Of a stretch of DNA of 64,000 bases, positions 27,763 to 36,958 are shown piece by piece; the first letter of the stretch is position 1; every line of letters begins with the position of its first letter. Under the pieces are notes generated by a model. That model ran no database searches. It was not told where the DNA came from and saw nothing but the letters and a program-made list of their open reading frames with translations. Source of the DNA: Candidatus Latescibacterota bacterium (GTDB lineage Bacteria; Latescibacterota; UBA2968; GCA-2709665); NCBI GenBank assembly GCA_021295655.1, contig JAGWBX010000064.1, forward strand, positions 1-64,000. The letters run 5' to 3'. The translations under genes and the position numbers were made by a program.

Positions 27763-29034
27763 TTACGACTTCCTCAGCAGCACGATACGGTTGGTATTGG
27801 TTCCCTTCTTGAGATTATCCACGCCCCAGCAGTTCGACGTCTTGGTGAAGACCTGGTCGTTTACCAGGACCATGAGCGGTTCGAGCCCCGCTTCCGCCGC
27901 CGCGGGGACAACGAGCGATTCCAGAAGAATTTTCCCGCCTCGGACTTCCCCGACCTCGAAAGCGACATAGCCCCCGGGCTTGAGAACTCTCCTGAGTTCA
28001 ATGAATACGCTCGTCATGGCTGTCTGCCATTCGTGCGGTTTCCTGAATTGCCACACCTGCACGGATTGCGCGTCGATACCGTTGAACCAGCACCGCAGCC
28101 AGTTGTCCGTCTGGTAGTCCACCACGTCCAGGAACGGTGGCGAGGTGATGACGAGGCTGACGGAATCGCTCGCAATCCCCGGCGTATTGTTCGAAGATCC
28201 GGTGATGAGCAATGCCTCTTGCGAGGTTTCGCGCATTCTTTCCGCGTCGTCTTCATTCAGCTGGCTGAGGAGTGACCGGGATTTCTTCATAATCGACAGC
28301 CGAACGTCCCGTTCGGGCGGCGTCTGCTTTCGATTCCGGTTGATGCCTCGCTGCCGTTCCACCGTGACGGCTTGGTTCGGTGGCAGCGTGTAAACCGAAA
28401 AGAAACCGGGCGAATGCCCCGTCAGCCGGTTGGTCGCCACCATCCTGATCCACCTGTCGACCGCGTCCAGGCTGCCGGCATCCTGCTCTGCAAGTAAGTA
28501 ATCGCGCAGGTTCGTTATCTGCATCAGCGTGTTCGGATGATAGAACGTCAACAGATCGTTCCGTGTCTTGCAGGCGGCTTCGAGAGGCAGGTCCCTCAGG
28601 CGTTGGGAAACGGCGTCAAGAGGGGGAGGGGAGAGCCGCGGCGCCACGAGTATCTCGCTCAGCGGATTGACGTCCGTTCCGATGGGCGTGCGCCCCAGCA
28701 ATGCGGCCTCGATGGCGGTCGTCCCGCGGCCCAGGAAGGGATCGTAGACCGCGTCGCCCGGTCGCGTCAGCCGCTCAATGAAAAACCGCGGCAATTGAGG
28801 CTTGAAACACGCGCGGTAAGAGACCTCGTGAAGCGAGTGGGCGGCTCTTTGTCGCGAAGTCCAGAACTCATTCACATAGACCGGTATATCGAAATCCGGA
28901 TTCGGGAATTCCAGTACCGCGGTTTCTTTATGAAACTCGTCGAAACGCACGATATTGCCAAGGAATTCTTCATACGACAGGGGTCGTATTGACGTATCGG
29001 CCTTGTTGTATAACTCTGTCTGTAGTGCCGCCAC
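27763..29034 (-). CDS. Orphan DNA methyltransferase (N4-cytosine/N6-adenine type)
   Basis: A 423-aa S-adenosylmethionine-dependent amino-methyltransferase. The SAM-binding motif is DPFLGRGTT (98-106) followed by GTDVNP; the catalytic motif is TSPPF (297-301). The SAM motif comes first, with about 190 residues between the two that may include target recognition. TSPPF is more usual for N4-cytosine enzymes, but adenine cannot be excluded. The start is GTG 29034 with GGAGGGG upstream. No restriction endonuclease gene is adjacent, so it may act in epigenetic control or be a remnant of a restriction-modification system. It lies between a CNNM membrane protein and a secreted protease-like gene. Confidence 0.82.
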   Translation of the reverse strand: MAALQTELYNKADTSIRPLSYEEFLGNIVRFDEFHKETAVLEFPNPDFDIPVYVNEFWTSRQRAAHSLHEVSYRACFKPQLPRFFIERLTRPGDAVYDPFLGRGTTAIEAALLGRTPIGTDVNPLSEILVAPRLSPPPLDAVSQRLRDLPLEAACKTRNDLLTFYHPNTLMQITNLRDYLLAEQDAGSLDAVDRWIRMVATNRLTGHSPGFFSVYTLPPNQAVTVERQRGINRNRKQTPPERDVRLSIMKKSRSLLSQLNEDDAERMRETSQEALLITGSSNNTPGIASDSVSLVITSPPFLDVVDYQTDNWLRCWFNGIDAQSVQVWQFRKPHEWQTAMTSVFIELRRVLKPGGYVAFEVGEVRGGKILLESLVVPAAAEAGLEPLMVLVNDQVFTKTSNCWGVDNLKKGTNTNRIVLLRKS

Positions 29035-29154
29035 TCAACCCCTCCGGAACCGGCCTTGAATCGAAAATCAGATGGCCCCGTGCAGCGAATAGTTACTGAG
29101 GATCACCTCCGCCGCCGTGCCTGGCGCAATCTCCTCGTACGATCGACGGACTTG

Positions 29155-30189
29155 CTATTCCCCTTCCGATACCTGCCGGCGGCGGCGGCGCGCCAGTTCC
29201 CGCATGTCCGTGACCGTATCGGACTCATCCACGATCTCCCGCCCCAGTATTTCCTCCAGGACATCTTCCAGCGTCAGGACTCCGGCCAGCCCGCTGTATT
29301 CGTCGATGACCGCGAAAAGATGTTGCCGCCGTTCCAGGAACATCTGCAGAACGCGGTCGAGCGCCACTGTCTCCGCAACGAAGTGAACCGGATGCATCAG
29401 TTCATACAAGCGCTTCTGTCCCTGACCCTTCGTCAACGCATTGAATGCGTCGCGGCGCATCACAACACCAATCACGTCTTCGAATCCCTCTTCATAGACA
29501 GGTACCCTGCTGTGCTGCCAGGTGCCGGCTTCCTTCTGCGCCTGCTCCACGGTCAGGTCCGCGCTCAACGCGAATACGACCGTTCGCGGCGTCATCACGT
29601 CCCTCGCCGTCTTGCGTTTGAGCGATAGAATATTCTGCATCACGCGGGCTTCATGCGGCTCTATGGCGCCGGATTCCCTCCCCATGCGCGCCATGGAGGC
29701 GATTTCTTCCTCCGAAACTTCGTGGGTTGTCCCACCCTTTGAGAATGCCCGTGTCACAAGCCGGCAGGTCACCACGAACGGGTACATGATCCAGACAAGG
29801 AATCGCAGGGGAATCGCGATAAAGCTCGACAGGGAACGACTGTGGACCACGCCGATGGTCTTCGGAATGACCTCGGAAAGGAGCAAAACCGAAAGTGTGA
29901 TAAACATCGTAAAATAGTGTTCCCACTGTGCCCCGAACACTTTAATGAACGCCGTACCCGCAAGGAACGCCCCGCCGGTATTGGCAATCGTGTTCAGAGA
30001 AAGAATCGCCGAGATGGGACGGTCCACCTTGCGCATACGCAGGTCTTTCAGAATACGGCCCGAGACAGTACCCTTCTGCGCAAGGCTTTCGACGTAACTC
30101 ACCGGAACGGCGTAAAGAACCGCCTCGGCGAGAGAACAAGTCGCGGAAACGAATATCACGGTGCAAACCGCGATAATGAGTTCGATCAA
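29155..30189 (-). CDS. CNNM/CorC-type membrane protein with CBS pair
   Basis: A 344-aa protein. The N-terminal half (about 1-165) is a CNNM transmembrane domain with hydrophobic segments starting LIIAVCTVIFVSATCSLAEA and the motif LLSEVIPKTIG. The C-terminal half has two CBS domains (MTPRTVVFALSADLT onward, and LMHPVHFVAETVALDRVLQMF), ending with DEYSGLAGVLTLEDVLEEILG. This is the common hemolysin-C/CorB family, linked to magnesium or other ion export. The start is a TTG at 30189 with GGGAGG about 9 bases upstream. The CorC_HlyC transporter-associated domain seen in longer homologs is absent. It is not clearly linked to the sugar genes around it. Confidence 0.87.
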   Translation of the reverse strand: MIELIIAVCTVIFVSATCSLAEAVLYAVPVSYVESLAQKGTVSGRILKDLRMRKVDRPISAILSLNTIANTGGAFLAGTAFIKVFGAQWEHYFTMFITLSVLLLSEVIPKTIGVVHSRSLSSFIAIPLRFLVWIMYPFVVTCRLVTRAFSKGGTTHEVSEEEIASMARMGRESGAIEPHEARVMQNILSLKRKTARDVMTPRTVVFALSADLTVEQAQKEAGTWQHSRVPVYEEGFEDVIGVVMRRDAFNALTKGQGQKRLYELMHPVHFVAETVALDRVLQMFLERRQHLFAVIDEYSGLAGVLTLEDVLEEILGREIVDESDTVTDMRELARRRRRQVSEGE

Positions 30190-30299
30190 GTCTGTTTACC
30201 TCCCGTACCGAACGAAAAAGTCGTGAGTTTATGGCGAAAAACAGGTCGCCACCATTCCTGCGTCCGGTCCCTTGGATCGGTGGTCCACAGGATCCAAAG

Positions 30300-33083
30300 T
30301 CAATTCCCGGTATTGCGCCATCCAAATTGAGCCGCAAGGATCAGGAAATCCCGAAACCCGACTTCGCCGTCCCCGTTCAGGTCGAATCTGGCGTCCCAGC
30401 CCGCCCTTCCGGCGCGGGATCCGAACGCCTGTGCGAGCGACAGAAAGTCGCTGAAGCCCACCGTTCCGTTCCCGTCAAAGTCGGCGCTCAACACAACGGG
30501 CGACTCCTTGAACGCCGGCAGCCAGACACCATTCGCCAGGACGAATTCACCCTCGCCGCCCGGGAAGTCGCGCAACCGGCCGGACACGTCGCGGTACCGA
30601 AGCATGTCCAGCGCCCGGGCACTGCGTCCCCCGGATCCATCAATCGTGATCACCACGGCGCGCCCGTCGGTTTCCAGACCATCCACCGCGACCACCTCAC
30701 CGGTTCGGTTGAAACCCACCCGGGTGCTGTCCGCAAACGTCACCAGCAGGACGCCGGACGTTGTTTCCAGCGCCGGACGCGTCGCCGAGGGGTCGAGGCC
30801 GAGAACGGCCACAATCGGCGTGGTCCTTAGCGGCGCGGTGGTCAACTGCAGCCTGCCGACCCGGGGGTGATAGTCGGGGCGTGCGATATTGTTCCACGTT
30901 GGCTCGTAGCGATCGATATGCGATGCCATGCCCTCCGGTGTCAGCATATCGATGTGCAGCGCGGCGCCCTGGTAAGACGCCGAAAACCGCCCCTCTCCCG
31001 CCGACGTCACCTCCGCATCTTCGTCGAAATGCAGCAGCCACGTGAAACGCCGGGGCCGGTCGGCCTCCAAGTCGTCTGCAATCATAATACGTTTGCCGTC
31101 CAGCATCAACATCTGTCGCGTGAACCGCTTCAGACCCAACTCGGGTGGGTACGCCGATGCCGCCTCCCCGCGTACATACGGGAACTGCGTGGAGGCGTAT
31201 CCGATGTGCGACCATCCCGGATACCAGCGCGGCCACCGTTCGCCGTCGCCGTACTGCCCCTGCCCGTCCACCAGCACCGTGTTGTGGTTCGCCGTTTCCT
31301 TCTTCAGCGTATATCCCGGATCGATCAACAGTTCCTTCCCGCTGCCGTAAAGCACGAAGCTGTTCTGTGCGGGATGGTTGTGTCCCACGCCGCGGATCCA
31401 GGGATACGCCTCGTTCAGCCGAGCCAGCGTATGCCCTCCAAGGGGCCTCGCCTCAAGTGCGAACATCGTGGCATCCGTCCGCCACGACGTCCGTGCGAAG
31501 TACATCTCCACGTCCGGGTAGTAGGCCAGGGCCGGCATCAGTTCGTCCAACGTTCCCGCCGCCGCGCCAACGTCTGCGGCCAGCGCCTTCAGCATCCACC
31601 AGTGCGTGCTCTGCTTCCCCTCGTGAATCAGTTCGGCAACCTTGAACAGCCGCGCGTCTTCGTTGCGGGCAGCCAGCCAGAGCAGCGACTCCAACGAGGG
31701 GACGACGCCGGGCCGAAACGTATCTTCGATCGCCGCGCCGGAACGCAGATCGGGATACACGTAATGGATGGGAAAATAGCCGGTCTTCCTCAGCCACGTG
31801 TCGGCATAGGCGATGGTCTGGCCCGTTATATGCTCATACAGGTCGATCCATCGAAAGCGAGACCCCATGGAGAAGTTCCAGTAGGCGGGACCCTCGTGAA
31901 ACCCCCCGTCTTCTCCGAAGGTCTTCAGCGTACCCTGCAGACGGTCCCAGCTCCAGGCCATCCACACCTCGGCCTCGGGAACCTCACCGTAAAGCGCGGC
32001 GCCAGCCACGCCGATAGCGTAGTTGTCGAACCAGTAGTGGTTCTGCTGGACCGTGCGCGCCCAGTACATCCGCTCCAGGAAGGACGCCTCGAACATGAGC
32101 CGCGCCTGGTAAGTCAATTTTTCGCGGATGGTTCGCCGCTCCTCCTCCGTGAACCAGTTGTAGAGCCAGTCGTAAGCGATCGCGGTCCCGTGAATCATAT
32201 AGGCCGCGTCAAGATCCAGATCCGGTGTGGCGTGCGACCAGCCGTCCGGAAGCCATTTATCGTATGCACAAATCGTGAGAATGTGGCGCCGGATGGCTTC
32301 GAAACGCTCGTTCGCATCTGGGGAATTGGCGAGCAGACATGGGATCGCCTGATTTTCCATGCGCCAGGTCCACCCCGCGCGCTTCGGCGGGCCCGTACCG
32401 GGAGGCGGCGTGCCCCGCAACATACCCTGCCGACGGTAAAGCCGCCGGCCGGCCTCGCTGCGCTGTGCGTCGCGCAACCGCTGCACGTCCCACCGCGTCA
32501 GGAACAGTCGCGGGCGCTCCCCCGCCAGATCGGGACGGAATACCGACGTGGCATCGAGATCAACCGTGAGACGCGTCAGCTTCAGCCGGGCTACACTTGC
32601 GCCGGGCCGCTCCCGCAGCACGAGGCGTATGTCCGTTCGTCCCGGCACATCCAGTCTGAAACCCCGATGCACTTCCCCGTACAAGCCGGTGGGCAACACG
32701 ATCGCTTGTGGCTGCCGTTCTCCATTCAGCTCCAGCCAGAAGGAATCGGTTGACGTCGTCGGGGCCAGGCAGCGAACGCTCAGCCGGTAGATACCCGGCA
32801 TCAGTTCCAGGTCCAGGCGCAACGCGAAATCCGCCCCGAGCGTACGGACCACCGTTCCTTCCTCCCGCCGTACAAGATCGAACCTGCCGGAAGCAATGCT
32901 CCTGAGCGCGTCACCAGATGCAGAAAAGAGCAACGCTTCTCGAATCAGATCGCTCTTTGACGGATCGTCCGGCAGGGCAATGGCGGGGCTTTCCATCCAG
33001 AAAGCAAAGAACAGGACAGGATAGAAATATCGCCGCATCATTCCGGCCCGCCTGACGCGCCCGATAATTCCGGAACCACTCAT
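30300..33083 (-). CDS. Secreted heparinase II/III-like lyase with C-terminal dockerin-like domain
   Basis: A 927-aa protein. The start ATG 33083 was chosen because AGGAG lies 7 bases upstream and it gives a signal peptide (RRYFYPVLFFAFWMESPAIA). A beta-sandwich-like N-domain is followed by an alpha-toroid with VQQNHYWFDNYAIG, the Asn-His-Tyr region of the lyase active site. The heparinase C-domain follows, with GVGHNHPAQNSFVLYG and ETANHNTVLVDGQGQYG. The last 61 residues form two EF-hand loops, DFDGNGTVGFSDF and DLNGDGEVGFRDF, a type I dockerin-like pair. This is the best-preserved lyase in the window, with a clear export signal. It probably degrades a uronate polysaccharide outside the cytoplasm or at the surface. 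Confidence 0.85.
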   Translation of the reverse strand: MSGSGIIGRVRRAGMMRRYFYPVLFFAFWMESPAIALPDDPSKSDLIREALLFSASGDALRSIASGRFDLVRREEGTVVRTLGADFALRLDLELMPGIYRLSVRCLAPTTSTDSFWLELNGERQPQAIVLPTGLYGEVHRGFRLDVPGRTDIRLVLRERPGASVARLKLTRLTVDLDATSVFRPDLAGERPRLFLTRWDVQRLRDAQRSEAGRRLYRRQGMLRGTPPPGTGPPKRAGWTWRMENQAIPCLLANSPDANERFEAIRRHILTICAYDKWLPDGWSHATPDLDLDAAYMIHGTAIAYDWLYNWFTEEERRTIREKLTYQARLMFEASFLERMYWARTVQQNHYWFDNYAIGVAGAALYGEVPEAEVWMAWSWDRLQGTLKTFGEDGGFHEGPAYWNFSMGSRFRWIDLYEHITGQTIAYADTWLRKTGYFPIHYVYPDLRSGAAIEDTFRPGVVPSLESLLWLAARNEDARLFKVAELIHEGKQSTHWWMLKALAADVGAAAGTLDELMPALAYYPDVEMYFARTSWRTDATMFALEARPLGGHTLARLNEAYPWIRGVGHNHPAQNSFVLYGSGKELLIDPGYTLKKETANHNTVLVDGQGQYGDGERWPRWYPGWSHIGYASTQFPYVRGEAASAYPPELGLKRFTRQMLMLDGKRIMIADDLEADRPRRFTWLLHFDEDAEVTSAGEGRFSASYQGAALHIDMLTPEGMASHIDRYEPTWNNIARPDYHPRVGRLQLTTAPLRTTPIVAVLGLDPSATRPALETTSGVLLVTFADSTRVGFNRTGEVVAVDGLETDGRAVVITIDGSGGRSARALDMLRYRDVSGRLRDFPGGEGEFVLANGVWLPAFKESPVVLSADFDGNGTVGFSDFLSLAQAFGSRAGRAGWDARFDLNGDGEVGFRDFLILAAQFGWRNTGN

Positions 33084-33142
33084 AGCCACGCTCCTGCCGT
33101 GCAGAAGGATCAAGGCGCATGGTACGCTACTGTCCAACCGCC

Positions 33143-36100
33143 TCACACGTCCACTACCGAGAGCGCTCCATCGGACCGGCCGAGAATCAAATGGCCTCGG
33201 CCGTCTGCCGCCAGCACGCGAACCGCGCAGTCCGCCCGGTCGCAGGCAACGGCCGCACCATCCCCGCCCAGGACCCACACGGACCCATCCTCACACCCCG
33301 CCACGATCTTCGCGTCACCGTCCAGGTGAGTTACCATCACCTGCTGAACGGGCGCCCCCAGGTTTCGCCGCCATCGTTCCTTACCGTGTTCATTCAAGAG
33401 ATACAGATAGAAACAGTCCGACCCGACCAGGACCTCCGGTCTGCCGTCTCTATCCACGTCCGCGGCGCAGACCGCGTTCACTTCCTCGCCCACCCGCTGC
33501 TTCCAGAGCGTATCCAGTCGATTTCCGTTCAGCTTCAACCCAAAGACGTGCGACCGGTTCGTCCCACACACGATGAGGTGCTCTTTCTCCTGCGTCCACA
33601 CGTCGCACGCGGGCATCATCGACGCCCATCCGTCCAGCCCGTTGCTTGCGGTCTCGGCGCCGTTGGCATCCAGCACGTAACAGGTCCCCCCGCATGTGAT
33701 CCGGCCCGGACCGCCAATCACCTCCTGCCTCCCATCGCCGTTGATATCCGCCACGCGAAGCGGCGCGAAAATTCCGTAGATCATGAAACTCCACCGCTCG
33801 TTGCCGTTGGCGTCGAAACAGTGGAGCTTCCGGTCGGAAACCGCGGCCAGGACGTCCATCCGGCCGTCACCGCGCAGGTCCGCCGCCGTCACGAACTCCA
33901 CGGCGGAATTCCGCGCGTACCGGTCCCACGTCCCCCTGTATATCTCAAAAGCGCGGGACCACCGTACCTCTCCGCCTTCCTCGAGCAGGTAGAGGCGCCG
34001 GTCGTTGGCGCCCGCAATCACGCAGCGACCGCCATCCAGGTCTGCGGTACACACCGAAAGCACGCGTCCCTCCGCCTGGAAGGACCAGCCCGGCTTTCCG
34101 TCCCGGTTCAGGGCCAGGACCCATCCGTCCTCCGTCCCCAGGACCACCCCGTCCCCGTTCGCGGCGGCGCAACGCACCCCGGAACCGGCGTTGTACGTCC
34201 AGACCCTGCGCAGCCCGGGCACGGACGCCGCCTGCGGCGGCATCGGAACGTGGGCCTCGTACGCCGGGAGGTCTCCAATCTCGCCCATAGCGAATACGCC
34301 TGCCCCGGGCTTATGCGTTTTCACCTCCTGCCGCCCCGCCTCAACGCGTAACCGCGCTCCGTTCAGGATGATCTCAGTGGGCCGCGGTGCGACAACCACA
34401 CCTTCGCCCGCATCCAGATCGTACTCGATTGAAACGGGGTGTTCGCTCTCAAAAATCGGGCCTCCCGAACACAGCGAAGTCCCGTTGCACAGCGAAAACC
34501 ACCCGTCGCCCGCCGCGTAGATTCCGGCGCGACCGGAAATCGGCCCGGCTTCAAACGCGCCCGTCCCGCCCCCGGTCCCCACCAGCATCCGTCCCTGCGA
34601 TCCCTCGACCACCGCCGCCGAATCCCCCACGCGGCGCATCCGGTCGTCCACGGGCTTCCGCGGGTTGGAGGCATGGAACAGGTTGATAAACGCGTGCCGG
34701 TCTCCCACCACCATCTCCCGGTTGGCCGACTCGCGCAGAATATTCACATAATCATCCGCATAGGGATACCCCTCCCACCAGTGGCCGAAATTCTCCCAGT
34801 CCCGCTCCAGCGTCATCCGGCCTCCTCCCACGCTCTGAAGAACGAACCGGTCTTCGCGCCCGGTCCCGGGGTCCTGCTGAACCACCTCGAGCGTGCCGTT
34901 GTTCAGTGCGGGCTTCCCCAACGTGCGCCAGTGGCACTGCAGCGCGAACGCGCCCGGCCTTGTCGCTTCAATCTCGTCCAACACGACGAAATATCGCCCC
35001 CTGCGCCACACAACGTTCCGGACCCACAGGGCGCCCCATTCGCCATCGACCGACGTCCGGCTCATGCCCACGCGGCCCATGTCCGCCGCGCCTTCCAACC
35101 TGCACAGCGCCGGAACGTCCCACGATTCCCCGTCCCGCACCGCCGTCACGCCGTTGTGGTGCTTCAGCGTGGGACCCTCCGTATATGACGCATCCACCAG
35201 GAAGATCCGGTCGTTCGCCGAAAACTCCGGGATCGTATTCCCGTCTTCGTGGCTGTGGTTGCCGTAATAGATTCCGTGCAACATCAGGTACTGGTCGTCA
35301 CGGTCGAACCCCTCCCTGAAACAGACCGTGTCGAACGCCTCTTCTCTCGTCAGGTTCAGCGGCTTCACCTCGCGCGGCCTCGCCTTCGGATCCTCGGCGA
35401 GATCATAGAAACCGCCGGCGACCTCGAGGACCTGTACGCCGGCCATCTCCGCGGGCACCCGGGGTTCGAGTCCGTCGTCGAAATATTTCTCGAAACTCCT
35501 CACCAGCAGCGGATCGCTTACGGATTCGTAACGCGCTCCCGGCGGCTGGGGCCGGAAATAGTCCGAGGGTCTGTCGAATCGTCTGCCCAGCAGGAACGCC
35601 GCGCGCCCGTCCTGCAGCACGTGCCCCGCCTTGGCCAGGAAATTCGTGGGATATCCGTCTAAAGGCGCGCCCGTATCCCCGAAAGCGGGCAGCGCTCCCC
35701 GGTTGTTACAATAGAGTACCGCCTGGTCCAGGGAGCGCTTGCAGTTTCCGTTGTCAATATACGTGGTATCGCCGCTTGCCAGCGAATAGGTCAATATGTG
35801 GTCCAGCGTCATCCACTGATAGGCGTTGGCATCCTCGATGGGCTTGAACGACCCCGCCTGCCCCTTGAACACCTCCGCCGACGCGGCCATCCACTCCTTC
35901 GCATCTTCGAAACCGTAGTGGGTTGAAAAATAGCGGCCGCCAAACCATGCCGCCAGCGCCACCAGCGTCTGGTGGTTCTGCCGGACCATCCGGTGCCCCA
36001 CGCCCTCCCGGAAGAACCGGGTATACGCGCCTTCGGTGGAGTCCATGATCCACAACAGGTATCTGGTGATCGTCAGCCGGTCTTCGTCGGAGAATACCGG

Positions 36101-36886
36101 GCTTTCCTCTATCAGGTCCCATACCGCTGCCAGCCACCAGACGTGGAAGTGCGCCATCACCCCGTACTCGCCCATGCTCAGATGGGCCTTCGCGATCTCC
36201 AGAACGGCGGAAGCATACGCCGCATGCCCGGTCCGGTGATACAACAGCCCGTACGCGCCCGCCTCCGAAATCAGCTGGTAGCCGGCGCCCGATTCGGAAG
36301 CGTGCGGCGCCGTGGCCCGCGCGATGAAGTCCTCCCGCCGCGCCTGCAGCCACCCCTCCGGCGGACGTTCGAAAGCGTCGAACTCCGGGCCCAGCCGGAT
36401 TTCCATCAACCACCCCACGCTGAACGCCGTCTCATCCTGTACGAGGCCCGCAAACCGCGACACCACCTGTTTCAGCCCGGCCTCGTCGCTGGCCCCGAGC
36501 AGCACCACGTTCTTTCCGTTTCCCAGAGGATTGTGAAGTGTCCGCAGCGCGTACCCGCCCTTTCCGGGATAACAGCGGTCTTCCACCGCCCACCACTGGT
36601 AATAAAGCCACCGGATAAAGGCGTTGTCGGCCATATTCCCCAGCGCCACCACGTGCCCCTCCCGCAGCGCCCCGGCCGCTACTTCCGCCGCCCGGACCAC
36701 ATCAAGCCGTGCCCCCGTTGCCGACGCGACCCGCTCGACGATTCTGTTTGCCTGACGCGCCTGCACGGCGCCCTCGCCGATGACAACCTTCGCCTGGGGC
36801 TCGCCGTTGACAACCAGCGCCGTCTCCGGACACATGTCTTTCAATAGATCCACCTTCAAACCCACAGGTCCGTTCTTCACGGCCAT
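33143..36886 (-). CDS. Heparinase/alginate-lyase-like protein with C-terminal beta-propeller (paralog C)
   Basis: A 1247-aa protein that follows paralog A (4673-8374) almost residue for residue. Shared landmarks are GHVVALGNMADNAFIRWLYY near the N-terminus, RMVRQNHQTLV in the toroid, YGNHSHEDGNTI in the sandwich, and the propeller repeats with RITCGGTCYVLDA, ADINGDGRQEVIGG and ADVDRDGRPEVLVG. Both proposed lyase residue clusters are kept. No signal peptide is visible, so it may act inside the cell. The ATG at 36886 has AAGGAGG immediately upstream. It lies between two other heparinase-like genes, with gaps of 59 and 72 bases. Substrate is unknown; difference from paralog A suggests related but distinct targets. 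Confidence 0.82.
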   Translation of the reverse strand: MAVKNGPVGLKVDLLKDMCPETALVVNGEPQAKVVIGEGAVQARQANRIVERVASATGARLDVVRAAEVAAGALREGHVVALGNMADNAFIRWLYYQWWAVEDRCYPGKGGYALRTLHNPLGNGKNVVLLGASDEAGLKQVVSRFAGLVQDETAFSVGWLMEIRLGPEFDAFERPPEGWLQARREDFIARATAPHASESGAGYQLISEAGAYGLLYHRTGHAAYASAVLEIAKAHLSMGEYGVMAHFHVWWLAAVWDLIEESPVFSDEDRLTITRYLLWIMDSTEGAYTRFFREGVGHRMVRQNHQTLVALAAWFGGRYFSTHYGFEDAKEWMAASAEVFKGQAGSFKPIEDANAYQWMTLDHILTYSLASGDTTYIDNGNCKRSLDQAVLYCNNRGALPAFGDTGAPLDGYPTNFLAKAGHVLQDGRAAFLLGRRFDRPSDYFRPQPPGARYESVSDPLLVRSFEKYFDDGLEPRVPAEMAGVQVLEVAGGFYDLAEDPKARPREVKPLNLTREEAFDTVCFREGFDRDDQYLMLHGIYYGNHSHEDGNTIPEFSANDRIFLVDASYTEGPTLKHHNGVTAVRDGESWDVPALCRLEGAADMGRVGMSRTSVDGEWGALWVRNVVWRRGRYFVVLDEIEATRPGAFALQCHWRTLGKPALNNGTLEVVQQDPGTGREDRFVLQSVGGGRMTLERDWENFGHWWEGYPYADDYVNILRESANREMVVGDRHAFINLFHASNPRKPVDDRMRRVGDSAAVVEGSQGRMLVGTGGGTGAFEAGPISGRAGIYAAGDGWFSLCNGTSLCSGGPIFESEHPVSIEYDLDAGEGVVVAPRPTEIILNGARLRVEAGRQEVKTHKPGAGVFAMGEIGDLPAYEAHVPMPPQAASVPGLRRVWTYNAGSGVRCAAANGDGVVLGTEDGWVLALNRDGKPGWSFQAEGRVLSVCTADLDGGRCVIAGANDRRLYLLEEGGEVRWSRAFEIYRGTWDRYARNSAVEFVTAADLRGDGRMDVLAAVSDRKLHCFDANGNERWSFMIYGIFAPLRVADINGDGRQEVIGGPGRITCGGTCYVLDANGAETASNGLDGWASMMPACDVWTQEKEHLIVCGTNRSHVFGLKLNGNRLDTLWKQRVGEEVNAVCAADVDRDGRPEVLVGSDCFYLYLLNEHGKERWRRNLGAPVQQVMVTHLDGDAKIVAGCEDGSVWVLGGDGAAVACDRADCAVRVLAADGRGHLILGRSDGALSVVDV

Positions 36887-36958
36887 CGCCTCCTTGTCAC
36901 GACCTCAAGCGGGAATTGTGCCTGTGCGGGTCAAGCTCAGCTACCAGTCAGCAGGCAT

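Noticed and set aside
30270-30299. Terminator stem ttggatc/gatccaa after the dockerin-bearing lyase
   Set aside because: Only a seven-base stem with a long loop and no T-run; too weak to list as a feature.
30867-32753. 628-aa open frame on the plus strand
   Set aside because: Antisense to the dockerin-bearing lyase, no ribosome site or recognisable motif.
33084-33278. Longer N-terminus for the dockerin-bearing lyase
   Set aside because: The extra residues are Arg/Gly-rich antisense sequence; ATG 33083 gives a ribosome site and a signal peptide.
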